This document shows positions 8,401-17,934 of a stretch of DNA of 64,000 nt, in pieces. Positions within the stretch are counted from its first letter, which is position 1, and every line of letters starts with the position of its first letter. The notes under the pieces were generated by a model. It had not been told where the DNA came from. It did not search any database and saw only the letters and a program-made list of their open reading frames with translations. The stretch comes from Paenibacillus sp. IHBB 10380. Its GTDB lineage: Bacteria > Bacillota > Bacilli > Paenibacillales > Paenibacillaceae. The stretch lies in NCBI RefSeq assembly GCF_000949425.1, contig NZ_CP010976.1, forward strand, positions 4,712,001 to 4,776,000, in the 5' to 3' direction. A program made the translations under genes and the position numbers.

Positions 8401-9579
8401 TTAATATGCCAAGCTGTACAGCGCCTTAATATGTGACAAGTAACGAATGTTACTGGCTTCTTTCATAAGAGAAGCTGGCATTCCTTTAAGTGGCGTTCCA
8501 TTAGCTCCTACAGTTGCAACAGCATCTTTACGACCCAAGCTTGCAAGTGTTCCAGAGTCTATTGGAGCAAATGATTCAAAGGATTTGTTATTAAGCTTAG
8601 CGAATAGATTGTAACCCACAAGCTCGCCCATTTGCCAAGCAATCTGAGCCGTTGGCGGATAAGGACGTCCTTCTGGACCAAAGAAAACAGCGCTATCGCC
8701 TACAACAAATACGTCTGGGTGAGAAATAGATTGAAGATGTTCATTAACGCTTGCACGTCCACGGTTCACTTCAAGTCCTGATTCACCGACTAGAGGATTT
8801 CCTTGTACTCCACCCGTCCAAACAAATGTATTGGTAACAATTTTTTGACCATCTTTCAGGTCAATCACATTTCCTTCAACATTGGTTACAGGGAGACCTG
8901 TTAAGAATTGAACCCCACGAGATTCCAAACTTTTCGTTGCACGTTCAATCAAATGATCCGGCAACACAGGAAGGATCTTAGGACCTGCTTCTACAAGTAA
9001 CAATTTCACCGCTTTAGGATCTACACCATATTTCTTAGCAAGTGCAGACATTCCATCGGCAATTTCCCCAACTAACTCAACACCCGAAAGACCGCCACCA
9101 CCAATGACAATCGTGCCATCAGCTTCATTATTCGTTTTGGAAAATTCCCGAATACGATCCTCAATATGTTTATGAATGTTGTTTGCATCTGCCGCAGATT
9201 TCAACACTAAGCTATTTTGCTCAAGTCCCGGAATACCGAAAAAGGCCGTTTGGCTTCCCAAACCGACAACAAGTGCATCATAAGTTAACTTGGAACCATC
9301 TGAAAGTTTCACTTCTTTATTGTCTACTGAGAAAGATTGAACCTTGCTGATTCTCAGATTAATGTCTTTCCCTTTGAATAACTTCTCTAATGGCATAGCA
9401 ATAGCCTCTTCAGCAATATTACCAGCTGCAAGTCGGTGCAATTCTGTGATGATTTGGTGTGTTGGAGTCTGGTTTACAACAGTCACTTGTGCTTCAGCCT
9501 TAGTCAAATACTTGCGAAGACTCAAAGCCGTTAGAAGTCCGCCATAACCTGCACCTAATATAACAATATGTTTTGACAT
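8401..9579 (-). CDS. ndh: Type II NADH dehydrogenase
   Basis: The 392-residue flavoprotein has an N-terminal FAD-binding motif (HIVILGAGYGGLL) and a second NADH-binding Rossmann motif near residue 160 (IVIGGGGLSGVELVGEIAD). VFVVGDSA is the conserved FAD-contacting segment, and PPTAQIAWQMGE follows near the C-terminus. It passes electrons from NADH to menaquinone at the inner face of the membrane without pumping protons. GGAGG before the ATG at 9579 rules out the longer frame from 9657, which would overlap the upstream gene. The DUF1641 gene 37 bases upstream is the same partner as in the B. subtilis yjlC-ndh operon. Confidence 0.93.
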   Translation of the reverse strand: MSKHIVILGAGYGGLLTALSLRKYLTKAEAQVTVVNQTPTHQIITELHRLAAGNIAEEAIAMPLEKLFKGKDINLRISKVQSFSVDNKEVKLSDGSKLTYDALVVGLGSQTAFFGIPGLEQNSLVLKSAADANNIHKHIEDRIREFSKTNNEADGTIVIGGGGLSGVELVGEIADGMSALAKKYGVDPKAVKLLLVEAGPKILPVLPDHLIERATKSLESRGVQFLTGLPVTNVEGNVIDLKDGQKIVTNTFVWTGGVQGNPLVGESGLEVNRGRASVNEHLQSISHPDVFVVGDSAVFFGPEGRPYPPTAQIAWQMGELVGYNLFAKLNNKSFESFAPIDSGTLASLGRKDAVATVGANGTPLKGMPASLMKEASNIRYLSHIKALYSLAY

Positions 9580-9616
9580 CGTGTATCCTCCGCTCTTACT
9601 AATTATTGTACGTGAA

Positions 9617-10051
9617 CTATTTTTTGCTGCGTTCTTCACTGACTTGAAGATAAGCATTAACGAAACGGAACATCTTTTGCGCTTGTGGATCTTTAAGCAT
9701 CTTTAACAGACCAAAAACACCGATCACTTCGTTGCTCGCTTCGGCACGATCCTTTGCTTCTATAACGGTTCCCGCAATGTTCTTCACGGAGTCTTTCACA
9801 GGTCCTACAATTTCTGTTATCGCTCCAACGGTATCACTTTTCAATACATCATCTGTAGCAACGGAATGAGCGAAATCATATGACTTCGTCATCACTTTGA
9901 CGATTTCAGTCAATTTCGGTAACTGCTCTATCAGAGCCGATAGGGATTCCTGTACCTCAGGTTTTAATAACTGATCCAGTACATCATTGTGGCTTGCTGA
10001 CAAGGCTTGTGGTTCTTGTTCAGACGTTGTCTGAGTAATTGATTCTGACAT
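9617..10051 (-). CDS. DUF1641 protein (YjlC-like), cotranscribed with ndh
   Basis: The 144-residue soluble protein has a central helical region (PEVQESLSALIEQLPKLTEIVKVM) and a C-terminal block (GLLKMLKDPQAQKMFRFVNAYLQV) typical of DUF1641. AAAGGAG precedes the ATG. It sits directly upstream of ndh on the same strand, as yjlC does in B. subtilis, where the pair is transcribed together and controlled by the NADH-sensing repressor Rex. I could not find a convincing Rex box upstream. Its biochemical role is unknown; the conserved pairing implies a function linked to Ndh. Confidence 0.85.
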   Translation of the reverse strand: MSESITQTTSEQEPQALSASHNDVLDQLLKPEVQESLSALIEQLPKLTEIVKVMTKSYDFAHSVATDDVLKSDTVGAITEIVGPVKDSVKNIAGTVIEAKDRAEASNEVIGVFGLLKMLKDPQAQKMFRFVNAYLQVSEERSKK

Positions 10052-10496
10052 ATCTAATTCTCCTTTACGATAAGCAACATTCGCTTCAGCTTTATATTTG
10101 ATAGATTATCAATGCACTTGGATTAATAACCCGTCATTTCATAAAATAATCACTAAGCTTGGAACTTAATGTGATTATGGTTCATGAGTCTAACTAACAA
10201 TAAAAATTTAAAATCTTTACTTAATCATACGACTAACCTCGGATATTATCAATTACCTTTTCTATGAATTGACCCTTAATTTCCGTATATTAACAATAAT
10301 CAGAAGATTGTTTCATTAATTTTCACAAATAGCACTGAAATTATGCTTAATGTCATTTTAAATTAAAAAAACTGGCCGAACAAAATGATTGTTCGTCCAG
10401 ATTAATACTTGTTAAATGAATGTGATTAATTTTTCTTCTTTTGGAATAATAACAAGTGAAGTCTTCGAGCAAACAACATAAAAAGGAGAATATTCC
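10052..10496. other. AT-rich intergenic region with a short hairpin
   Basis: These 445 bases separate two divergent transcription units and contain no gene. The one clear structure is a hairpin at 10372-10400, in which CTGG/CCAG and GAACAA/TTGTTC pair with a CC/GT internal mismatch. It lies about 100 bases before the peptide symporter start, preceded by an A-rich run. It may be an operator palindrome or a 5' UTR hairpin. Confidence 0.5.
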
Positions 10497-11993
10497 ATGA
10501 CAGATACAAGCAGGCAAGAAATTGTGGAAAGTGTTCCACAAACGGGTTTCTTCGGACACCCTAAGGGACTATTCACCCTTTTCTTCACAGAGTTCTGGGA
10601 ACGCTTCTCATATTATGGAATGAGAGCCATTCTTGTTTACTATATGTACTATGAGGTATCACAAGGCGGATTGGGCTTGGACGAAAGCACAGCTCTGGCA
10701 ATTATGTCGATCTACGGCTCACTGGTCTATATGTCCGGAATTATTGGCGGGTGGCTGGCCGATAGAATATTTGGAACTTCCAAATCTATATTCTACGGTG
10801 GCATATTGATTATGCTGGGGCATATTATTTTATCCATACCTGGAAGCATAACCATGTTCTTTGTTTCTATGGTTCTAATCGTCATTGGTACAGGATTACT
10901 GAAACCTAATGTATCCAGTGCCGTAGGTGAAATTTACAGTCCAGAGGATGTTCGCCGGGATGCAGGATTTAGCATCTTCTATATGGGAATTAACCTCGGT
11001 GGATTTCTTGCTCCTTTAATTGTAGGAACCATAGGCATGAAACAAAACAATTTTCACTTGGGTTTTTTAGTTGCTGCTGTCGGTATGTTTCTAGGATTGT
11101 TCGTATTTGTCATGACCAAGAAGAAAAGCCTAGGTCTTGCTGGTACCATTATAGCCAATCCTCTATCATCATCTGAAAAGAAAAGGGTCTATGCCTTTAT
11201 GGGTCTGGGCGCCATTCTTATCGCTGCTTTGATTGCTATTACCATTCCAATGGGGATTCTTACATTCGATACCTTTATTGCTCTTGTAGGAATATTGGGG
11301 ATTGTCATTCCGGCTCTATACTTTATTGTCATGTATCGGAGTCCTAAAACAACAATAGTAGAGCGCTCAAGACTCATTGCTTATATTCCGCTATTCCTTG
11401 CTTCTGTTATGTTCTGGGCCATTCAAGAACAGGGATCAACCATTCTCGCCAATTATGCGGACAAGCGAACACAGTTAGATTTTGCAGGAATTCATCTTTC
11501 ACCTGCTTGGTTCCAATCGTTGAATCCATTATTTATTATTCTTTTGGCGCCTTTGTTTGCATGGGTTTGGGTAAAACTCGGAGTTCGTCAGCCGTCAGTC
11601 CCTACCAAATTCTCTTTGGGATTATTATTCGCTGGCTTATCATTTCTCGTTATCCTGTTACCCGCTTACTTTGGCGGAAGTCAGTCATTAGTTAACCCCT
11701 TATGGCTCGTTCTTAGTTACTTCATTGTCGTGATTGGGGAGTTACTTTTATCACCTGTAGGACTATCCGTAACTACCAAATTAGCGCCTGTTGCCTTCTC
11801 AGCCCAAACGATGAGTCTATGGTTCTTATCTAATGCTGCTGCTCAAGCCATCAATGCGCAGATTGTTAAATTCTATACACCTGATACCGAAATGCTTTAC
11901 TTTGGTGTGATCGGAGGAGTAGCGATTCTCCTAAGTATCCTCCTTTTCATGCTTTCCCCGAAAATTCAAGGGTATATGAAAGGTGTACGATGA
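10497..11993 (+). CDS. Proton-dependent oligopeptide symporter (POT/PTR family)
   Basis: The 498-residue membrane protein has about 14 spans. It shows the POT signatures FFTEFWERFSYYGMRAILVYYM (carrying the ExxER-type motif) and GGWLADRIFG. It should import di- and tripeptides with protons, as L. lactis DtpT does. AAAAGGAG precedes the ATG by 9 bases. It appears monocistronic, ending at the shared terminator before rlmN. Confidence 0.92.
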   Translation: MTDTSRQEIVESVPQTGFFGHPKGLFTLFFTEFWERFSYYGMRAILVYYMYYEVSQGGLGLDESTALAIMSIYGSLVYMSGIIGGWLADRIFGTSKSIFYGGILIMLGHIILSIPGSITMFFVSMVLIVIGTGLLKPNVSSAVGEIYSPEDVRRDAGFSIFYMGINLGGFLAPLIVGTIGMKQNNFHLGFLVAAVGMFLGLFVFVMTKKKSLGLAGTIIANPLSSSEKKRVYAFMGLGAILIAALIAITIPMGILTFDTFIALVGILGIVIPALYFIVMYRSPKTTIVERSRLIAYIPLFLASVMFWAIQEQGSTILANYADKRTQLDFAGIHLSPAWFQSLNPLFIILLAPLFAWVWVKLGVRQPSVPTKFSLGLLFAGLSFLVILLPAYFGGSQSLVNPLWLVLSYFIVVIGELLLSPVGLSVTTKLAPVAFSAQTMSLWFLSNAAAQAINAQIVKFYTPDTEMLYFGVIGGVAILLSILLFMLSPKIQGYMKGVR

Positions 11994-12065
11994 GTGCGAT
12001 GACCGCTACGATCTGCATCATCCATTGTTTTGTGAAACGCTAATCATGATAAGGGCCTAACTTAT

Positions 12066-12121
12066 AAAAAACCTCTGGCAAGATGTGATGGTAGTTCATT
12101 CACATAGCCAGAGGTTTTTTT
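12066..12121. terminator. Bidirectional terminator between peptide symporter and rlmN
   Basis: AAAAAACCTCTGGC pairs with GCCAGAGGTTTTTT in a long stem, with an additional inner pairing (ATGTGA/TCACAT). Poly-A on the left and poly-T on the right let it serve both converging genes. Confidence 0.92.
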
Positions 12122-12151
12122 AATTAAGTATGGTTCAGATATTTTTATCTC

Positions 12152-13252
12152 TCACCCTAATGCAAATCGGTCTTGATCCGAGATATCATCTTCCGATTGT
12201 TTTTTGATTTGTTTGCTTCTTAACTGACCACAAGCGGCATCAATATCTGCCCCATGTTCAAGGCGAACCGTACAGTTAATGTCTTGCTTTTTCAACGTAT
12301 CATAGAATGCCAGAATGGATTCCTGATCGCTTCTCTGATATTGGCTATGCTCATCTACCGGATTGTACGGGATTAGATTAACACTACAGAGGTTTTGCTT
12401 ATCTCTAATCAGCTCAGCAAGTTCTAGGGCATGCTCCTTGCGGTCATTTACATCCTTCAGCAGAATGTATTCGAACATAATTCTCCGATTCGTCTTGGCC
12501 AAATAGTAATCGACGGCCTTCATTAATTTTTCTATTGGAAAAGCACGATTAATGACCATGATCTGTGTCCGAAGTTCATTATTAGGCGCATGTAATGAAA
12601 TAGCCAAATTAACCTGCAAATCTGCATCGGTAAATTCAATGATTTTATCAGGAAGGCCACTAGTCGATACCGTGATACGCTTCGCACCAATTGCTAAACC
12701 TTTCTGATCTTTAATAACTTGCAAGAAATCTACAAGATTCTTGAAATTATCGAATGGTTCACCAATTCCCATGACTACAACATGACTTACTCTTTCATCT
12801 TGCTCCGCTTGGTCCAAATGCTGCTGGGCTTTGATAATTTGCTCAACAATTTCACCACTCGTTAAATCACGACTTTTCTTAATTAACCCACTTGCACAGA
12901 AACTACACCCAATGTTACAACCTACTTGCGTAGTGACACACACGGCCAACCCATATTTCTGTCTCATTAATACCGTTTCTATCAGGTTGCCATCCTTTAA
13001 TTTAAACAAAAACTTTATCGTTCCATCTGCCGATTCTTGCTTAACATGCTCTGTTAAGGTCTGAATGACAAAGTGATCTGCTAATAATTGCACACACTCT
13101 TTATTGACATCAGTCATTTCAGCGAAGTCGGTTACCCGCTTCCGATATAGCCAATCCCATACTTGTGCTGCGCGAAACTTTCTATGCTCATGCTCTAATA
13201 GCCATGCTGTCAGTTGTTCAAACGTCAATCCATAAATGGATTCCTTATTCAT
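12152..13252 (-). CDS. rlmN: 23S rRNA (adenine-2503 C2)-methyltransferase, RlmN family
   Basis: The 366-residue radical-SAM enzyme methylates A2503 of 23S rRNA, and in RlmN also A37 of some tRNAs. The [4Fe-4S] ligands are Cys112, Cys116 and Cys119 (CNIGCSFC). The second catalytic cysteine is Cys341 in [19 protein letters not shown] and [10 protein letters not shown] are conserved. After the cluster it reads [11 protein letters not shown] where classic B. subtilis RlmN has ASTLGGLKRNL, so this may be the divergent second RlmN type seen in some Firmicutes. AAGAGGG precedes the ATG. The residues resemble RlmN more than the resistance enzyme Cfr. Confidence 0.9.
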   Translation of the reverse strand: MNKESIYGLTFEQLTAWLLEHEHRKFRAAQVWDWLYRKRVTDFAEMTDVNKECVQLLADHFVIQTLTEHVKQESADGTIKFLFKLKDGNLIETVLMRQKYGLAVCVTTQVGCNIGCSFCASGLIKKSRDLTSGEIVEQIIKAQQHLDQAEQDERVSHVVVMGIGEPFDNFKNLVDFLQVIKDQKGLAIGAKRITVSTSGLPDKIIEFTDADLQVNLAISLHAPNNELRTQIMVINRAFPIEKLMKAVDYYLAKTNRRIMFEYILLKDVNDRKEHALELAELIRDKQNLCSVNLIPYNPVDEHSQYQRSDQESILAFYDTLKKQDINCTVRLEHGADIDAACGQLRSKQIKKQSEDDISDQDRFALG

Positions 13253-13395
13253 ACATTACCCTCTTTTCAAAACTATAAAGTTCAATAATATTCTACTTAA
13301 ACAGCCGAAGCCAAGCATCCGATTATATTGTCCCAAATTTTTTATATTAAAACAAGGGGAGTTAAATGGTTTTCCGTACAGAACCTGTAGCACAA

Positions 13396-13490
13396 ACAAG
13401 AAGAAACGGCTTCGCCGTCCTTAAAGGATGGTAACCGTTTCTCGTAGAAATATACGCAACGTATAGTGAAAACTTCATACTTTCTTATAA
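13396..13490 (+). repeat. Dispersed two-hairpin intergenic repeat, copy A
   Basis: This is the first of three related roughly 95-bp sequences (others at 29249 and 35316). The first half folds as AGAAACGG (13402-13409) with CCGTTTCT (13435-13442), enclosing a small ACGGC-TTC-GCCGT hairpin. The second half pairs GAAATATA- and GTATA-containing strands with CATACTTTCTTATA, imperfectly in this copy. All copies have the same orientation on the plus strand and lie between genes. Confidence 0.8.
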
Positions 13491-13497
13491 TTTAAAA

Positions 13498-13517
13498 GAG
13501 CACCCTCTCAGGTGCCC
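13498..13517 (-). terminator. Terminator of secreted helical protein gene
   Basis: GAGCACC and GGTGCCC form a 7-bp stem with one wobble around a 6-nt loop. On the minus strand it is followed by TTTT, 20 bases past the stop codon of the gene at 13538. Confidence 0.75.
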
Positions 13518-13537
13518 TTCATGACCGCGACATATAA

Positions 13538-14209
13538 CTATCTAAACTGGTTAGGAAACTGCTTAATAATTCCTTTCGCAAGGACATCTGCGAACATAAT
13601 CATATGCTCTTCCCCTTTGTCGAAGGCAACAACATAGGCATCCCAGTCTTTGTTAATCCTTGCCATAAGAGCATCTGTAACGAATTGCAAATGCACATAA
13701 AACATATCCCTTAATTCTTTATTGGACCAGTTGGGGTTAGCACTACTGAGAAACTGAGCAATATCATCAGCATTCCTATGCCACTCTTTATTATACTTTT
13801 CTACATCCTTCTGATTTCCAGCCTTTGCTGCATCCACAATTTTACCTGCAATCAGAATATGCTCTCGTAGTAGCTCAGCTAGCTTATTCCCTGCTGCCTC
13901 ACCATAATAGGGCTTGATTGCATTTCCAATATCCTGTTGGTTTCGCAATAGCCTTGCCAACACTTTTTGTTGATCCTCCATGCCTGCAACGGCACTTACA
14001 ATGTAATTTGTCGTCCATACAACATGATCAATCCACAGCTTCCTCAAATCACTCTTAAGTTTTACTTGAGATGGGCTTACACATTCCTTTTCCATATGGA
14101 ATTGTTCGCCTTGCTTGCTTTGTGTTGCCTCGGCTTGTATGGGTGTCACACTAAACGCAAGCACTAGAGACATACATAACAGTGTCAACTTAGATGATAT
14201 GCTTTTCAT
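13538..14209 (-). CDS. Secreted all-helical protein of unknown function
   Basis: The 223-residue protein has a clear signal peptide (MKSISSKLTLLCMSLVLAFSVTPIQAEA). The mature part is almost entirely helical and reads like a four-helix bundle: LWIDHVVWTTNYIVSAVAGMEDQ, then VLARLLRNQQDIGNAI, YYGEAAGNKLAELLREHI and a repeat of similar HV...F..AL patterns. Conserved His and Asp/Glu residues at equivalent helix positions (DHVVW, REHILIAGKIVDAA, EEHMIMFADVL) hint at metal or small-ligand binding. AAGGAGAAGG precedes the ATG. I recognise the type as widespread in Bacillales but know no demonstrated function. Confidence 0.75.
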   Translation of the reverse strand: MKSISSKLTLLCMSLVLAFSVTPIQAEATQSKQGEQFHMEKECVSPSQVKLKSDLRKLWIDHVVWTTNYIVSAVAGMEDQQKVLARLLRNQQDIGNAIKPYYGEAAGNKLAELLREHILIAGKIVDAAKAGNQKDVEKYNKEWHRNADDIAQFLSSANPNWSNKELRDMFYVHLQFVTDALMARINKDWDAYVVAFDKGEEHMIMFADVLAKGIIKQFPNQFR

Positions 14210-14336
14210 TTATACCTTCTCCTTAATGATGGATTGAACATTCCTGATTATTATGGACTGTTAAATTCAAATCATGCAGAAGGAGGTTGGATTCCTATGA
14301 TGATGAAGAAAATGGCAGATAAAGTATTGACCTACC

Positions 14337-15221
14337 TTACTCCTCTATCCAATGCTTGTATAATACCTGAGTTCCCTTATCCTCATACCCCTTATCAGCT
14401 AGTTCTTTGTACAAAGATTCTGACAAAGCCAGTGCCGGAGTATCAAGACCCATATCTTTCGCTGCCGCAAGCGCAATCCCCATGTCTTTAATAAAGTGCT
14501 TCACATAGAAACCAGGTTCATCATTACCAGCGATTATACGTGGGCCAAGGTTAGTAAGAGACCAGCTTCCCGCAGCTCCGCTCTCAATGCTCTTTAAGAC
14601 CGTATTAGCATCAAGTCCTGACGTTTTGGCATAAGCCAAAGCTTCACATACACCCATCATGTTCGAAGCGATTGCAATTTGGTTACACATTTTGGTATGT
14701 TGCCCCGCACCGGCTTTGCCCTGAAGGACGATGTTCGCCCCCATCAATTCGAACAAAGGACGCACCGCTTCAAAGTCAGCCTCATCTCCGCCAACCATAA
14801 TGGACAGCATCCCTCCCTTTGCGCCGACATCGCCACCGGATACCGGTGCATCAAGGGCATGTATCCCTTTAATCGCGGATGCCTCATAGATGTGCTCAGC
14901 AAGCTGTGGGTTGGAAGTGGTCATGTCAATGAGGTAGGCACCCGACTTAGCATTAGCCACCAATCCATCTGCACCCAGATAAATTTCTTCCACATCTTTC
15001 GGATAACCTACAATGGTGATCACGACATCACAAGCCTCAGCTAGCTTAGCCGCCGTGTCATGCCATACGGCTCCATCCTTGACCAATTCCTCAGCCTTAG
15101 AAGCCGTACGGGTATATACATGCAGTGGATAACCCGCCTTTTGAATATGCATGGCCATACTTTTCCCCATGACGCCAGTACCGATAAAACCTACTACCGT
15201 ATTCTCAGGTGTTAGTGACAT
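14337..15221 (-). CDS. 3-hydroxyisobutyrate / 2-hydroxy-3-oxopropionate dehydrogenase family oxidoreductase
   Basis: The 294-residue protein is a beta-hydroxyacid dehydrogenase. The nucleotide-binding motif is VGFIGTGVMGKSMA near residue 10. The substrate signature is DAPVSGGDVGAKGG (about 123-136), and the catalytic-lysine motif is GKAGAGQHTKMCNQ. It should reversibly oxidise a short beta-hydroxyacid with NAD(P). The exact substrate (3-hydroxyisobutyrate, tartronate semialdehyde or glycolaldehyde-type compounds) is not decided by sequence; B. subtilis YkwC is a probable counterpart. GGAGG precedes the ATG. There is no catabolic neighbour to narrow the role. Confidence 0.88.
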   Translation of the reverse strand: MSLTPENTVVGFIGTGVMGKSMAMHIQKAGYPLHVYTRTASKAEELVKDGAVWHDTAAKLAEACDVVITIVGYPKDVEEIYLGADGLVANAKSGAYLIDMTTSNPQLAEHIYEASAIKGIHALDAPVSGGDVGAKGGMLSIMVGGDEADFEAVRPLFELMGANIVLQGKAGAGQHTKMCNQIAIASNMMGVCEALAYAKTSGLDANTVLKSIESGAAGSWSLTNLGPRIIAGNDEPGFYVKHFIKDMGIALAAAKDMGLDTPALALSESLYKELADKGYEDKGTQVLYKHWIEE

Positions 15222-15413
15222 TAGCCAGTCCTCCTTGTATATGCTTGTAGCTCTTCTCTATTATACTTCTTTTTCATACCCATCATCTGCAGAGTAGCAG
15301 TTCAATATATTTTCAAAGAAAAGTAGACCTCTCTTCCACATCATGGTACATTCTCGGTAGTATTCCTCATTGCTATCGGGGGAAACCCAAAAAAATTAAT
15401 GGAGATATCTAAA

Positions 15414-16475
15414 ATGAAAAAACGAGTATTAAAAGTGGTTGGTTCGATTGTTATAGCGGCTAGCCTAATTGTCGGAGGGTTCTTACTCTATATTACATTT
15501 ACAGATTATAAACCCGAGGAAATCGTGGAGCTGGCTATAGACAACAATAACGAACGTGTTCTACAGCACAATGAACCTTTTACCATTACAACATTCAATA
15601 TCGGCTATGCTGGTCTAGATAAAGATCAGGATTTCTTCATGGATGGCGGGAAGATGTCCCGTTCCAGTAGTGAAGAACAAACGAAGGCCAATCTGAAGGC
15701 CATAGCCTCTTTTATGACAAGCTTACGTTCGGACTTATTCATTCTACAGGAGGTAGATATCCGTTCTTCACGGAGCTATCATGTGGATGAGGTCGCATAC
15801 TTCTCAAGGGAATTATCGGAGTACAGTCATGTATTTGCCACAAACTACAAGGTGCCATGGGTGCCCGTTCCTATCCTTGATCCTATGGGTTCCGCAGACA
15901 GTGGATTATTCACCTTATCCAGGTTCACAAGCACAGATCATTACCGATATAATCTACCGGGAAAAGAATCTTGGCCACGTCAACAACTCGATTTGGACCG
16001 CGCCTTTATTGAAAGCAGGTTTCCCGTCGACAACGGTAAAGAGCTTGTTCTAATCAATCTTCATCTATCTGCCTTTGACCATGGTGGAGCCATTCGCAAG
16101 CAGCAATTAGACTTCTTATCTGCCTATATTAAGAAAGAGAATGACAAGGGCAACTACCTGATTCTAGGCGGTGACTGGAACCATGCCCTTCCGGGTACAG
16201 ATCCCCAAGCATTTGCAACCACCCAAGCATGGCCTGAGTGGCTACAGAAGTTCCCGAGCGATTTCAAGCCAGAAGGATTCAGCTGGGTTGTCGACCCTAA
16301 TGTACCATCTGTGCGGACACTTGATGTTCCCTACTCGCAAGGCATTAATTTCAGAGCGGTTATCGATGGTTTTCTGATTTCACCGAACATTAAACTCAGC
16401 AGTGTGCAGGGCTATGAGTTATCCTTTGAACATAGCGATCATAATCCGGTAACCGCGCAGCTTATTCTGCAATAA
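15414..16475 (+). CDS. Membrane-anchored endonuclease/exonuclease/phosphatase-family hydrolase
   Basis: The 353-residue protein has one N-terminal membrane anchor (VLKVVGSIVIAASLIVGGFLLYITF) and an extracellular EEP-fold domain. Catalytic-region motifs visible are FTITTFNIGY, LFILQEVD (metal-binding Glu), LINLHLSA, GGDWNHALPGTD (Asp-x-Asn) and the terminal EHSDHNPVTAQ (Asp-His). The active-site set appears complete. The substrate could be a phosphodiester in nucleic acid, phospholipid or inositol phosphate. The ATG at 15414 is preferred to the in-frame ATG at 15399, because GGAG at 15401-15404 is correctly spaced for it. Confidence 0.85.
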   Translation: MKKRVLKVVGSIVIAASLIVGGFLLYITFTDYKPEEIVELAIDNNNERVLQHNEPFTITTFNIGYAGLDKDQDFFMDGGKMSRSSSEEQTKANLKAIASFMTSLRSDLFILQEVDIRSSRSYHVDEVAYFSRELSEYSHVFATNYKVPWVPVPILDPMGSADSGLFTLSRFTSTDHYRYNLPGKESWPRQQLDLDRAFIESRFPVDNGKELVLINLHLSAFDHGGAIRKQQLDFLSAYIKKENDKGNYLILGGDWNHALPGTDPQAFATTQAWPEWLQKFPSDFKPEGFSWVVDPNVPSVRTLDVPYSQGINFRAVIDGFLISPNIKLSSVQGYELSFEHSDHNPVTAQLILQ

Positions 16476-16540
16476 GAGATCGTAATCGAGGCAACATTTC
16501 TACAGTGAATTATTTCTCTTATATATGCCTTTAATCTTAC

Positions 16541-17827
16541 TTATATCGAACCCAATATAAAATAGAGTAAGAAGAAAAATGCGATGACGTACATCGTGAT
16601 CGACACTTCCTTTTTTCGACCCGAAATCAGCTTCAGAATGGGGTAAGCAATGAAACCAAATGCAATCCCATTCGCAATACTAAAGGATAGTGGCATAATC
16701 GCCATCATCAAGTAAGCTGGAAAAGCTTCTGTAAAGTCACTGAAGGGAATTTCCTTGATACATTGGATCATCAAGCAACCAACAATAATGAGCACAGGAG
16801 CAATCGCACTATTCGGGATTACTTTGAACAGTGGAATGAGGAACAATGCTGGAATAAATAGAAGTCCCGTTGTAAACGAGGTTAGCCCCGTTCTTCCTCC
16901 TGCTGCAATACCTGTTCCAGACTCAGCAGCTGTCGTCGTGGGACTACAACCCAAAAGCCCTGCACTTATAACTGAAAAAGAATTGGCCTGAAATGACTTC
17001 CGAAACTTCGATTTATCTGGAAGCATCCCTAGTTGAGCTCCCATATTCTGAAAAATAATAACCATCGATAAAGAAAAAACAGCGGTCCAAAAATTAAGCG
17101 TACCTATACCGCTAAAATCTAAGGCAAAAAATAACTCGCCATACCCAGTAAAGGAGATACTAAAATCACGTAAGGTCGAAAAATCTACGATACCAAACAG
17201 CGTACCCATACCTGTTCCTGCGATAATCGCAATTAAGAAGCTCCCTTTCACATTCAGCATGAAAAGCGGCAACAGAACTAATAAGGTCAGTATAGTCGTT
17301 AAGGCATAAGGATCACTAAGATTCGCTAAGGTAACGAATGTACCTTTGCTTGCAACGATGATCCCCCCATTCTTTAATCCTAGAAAAGCAATAAATAAAC
17401 CAATTCCAGCAGTCATTGCGTTAATCATAGACTTCGGGATCGAGCGCAATAAATAGTCGGCCCCTTTAGTTACCGTGGTTAACATAAATACGATACCTGC
17501 TAAAAATACGGCTGCAAGTGCTTGTTGCCATGTAAGTCCTAACGAGAATACCAATGTAAAAACAAAAAAAGCGTTATCCCCCATACCAGGGATAATAATT
17601 AATGGTGAGTTCGCCCAAAGCGCCATCAGCATACAGCCCACAAAAGAACAGATCACCGTGACAATGGTTGCTGCTTCATATGGCATGCCAGTTGTACTTA
17701 AGATGGCCCCATTGACCGCAATGATATAGGCAACTGTCATAAAAGAGGTTACTCCTGCAACAACCTCCGTTCGTATCGTCGAATTTTGTTCTTGAATATG
17801 GAACAGTTTTTCCAATCGTCTACCCAA
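16541..17827 (-). CDS. NCS2/AzgA-type purine (guanine/hypoxanthine/adenine) permease
   Basis: The 428-residue membrane protein has about 12-14 spans. The N-terminal motif TIRTEVVAGVTSFMTVAYIIAVN, then NSPLIIIPGMGDNAFFVFTLVFSLGLTWQQALAAVF and SGTGIAAGGRTGLTSFTTG, are diagnostic of the AzgA branch (B. subtilis PbuG/PbuO). It should take up purine bases with protons. The start is TTG at 17827, 8 bases after GAGGTG. It lies just downstream of the nucleoside ABC operon, fitting a purine salvage neighbourhood. No purine riboswitch is visible upstream. Confidence 0.92.
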   Translation of the reverse strand: MGRRLEKLFHIQEQNSTIRTEVVAGVTSFMTVAYIIAVNGAILSTTGMPYEAATIVTVICSFVGCMLMALWANSPLIIIPGMGDNAFFVFTLVFSLGLTWQQALAAVFLAGIVFMLTTVTKGADYLLRSIPKSMINAMTAGIGLFIAFLGLKNGGIIVASKGTFVTLANLSDPYALTTILTLLVLLPLFMLNVKGSFLIAIIAGTGMGTLFGIVDFSTLRDFSISFTGYGELFFALDFSGIGTLNFWTAVFSLSMVIIFQNMGAQLGMLPDKSKFRKSFQANSFSVISAGLLGCSPTTTAAESGTGIAAGGRTGLTSFTTGLLFIPALFLIPLFKVIPNSAIAPVLIIVGCLMIQCIKEIPFSDFTEAFPAYLMMAIMPLSFSIANGIAFGFIAYPILKLISGRKKEVSITMYVIAFFFLLYFILGSI

Positions 17828-17872
17828 TTTAGAATCACCTCTTTTTTAATATATTACTTGGATCATCAAATA

Positions 17873-17907
17873 AATAAGCTGGAGGTCTTAAGACATCCAG
17901 CTTACTT
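17873..17907 (-). terminator. Terminator of nup operon
   Basis: AAGCTGGA-GGTC and GACA-TCCAGCTT pair around TTAA. A T-rich stretch follows on the minus strand. It lies about 30 bases after the nupQ stop. Confidence 0.7.
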
Positions 17908-17934
17908 ATTCGCTAAGATTAATAGTCAGTCCTC

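Noticed and set aside
9580..9657. Longer N-terminus for Ndh from 9657.
   Set aside because: It would overlap the DUF1641 gene and places GGAGG inside the coding region; the FAD motif needs the ATG at 9579.
12152..13252. Possibility that the RlmN-type enzyme is the resistance methyltransferase Cfr.
   Set aside because: The N-terminal domain, MGIGEPFDN and [10 protein letters not shown] blocks and C-terminal [10 protein letters not shown] follow RlmN; Cfr-specific segments are absent.
14234..14491. Plus-strand ORF; from ATG 14297 it has a strong AAGGAGG and reads MMMKKMADKVLTYLTPL.
   Set aside because: It soon runs antisense through the end of the dehydrogenase gene, where codons are dictated by the other strand. 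At most it is the first dozen codons of a lost gene; the ribosome site is noted but a CDS cannot be supported.
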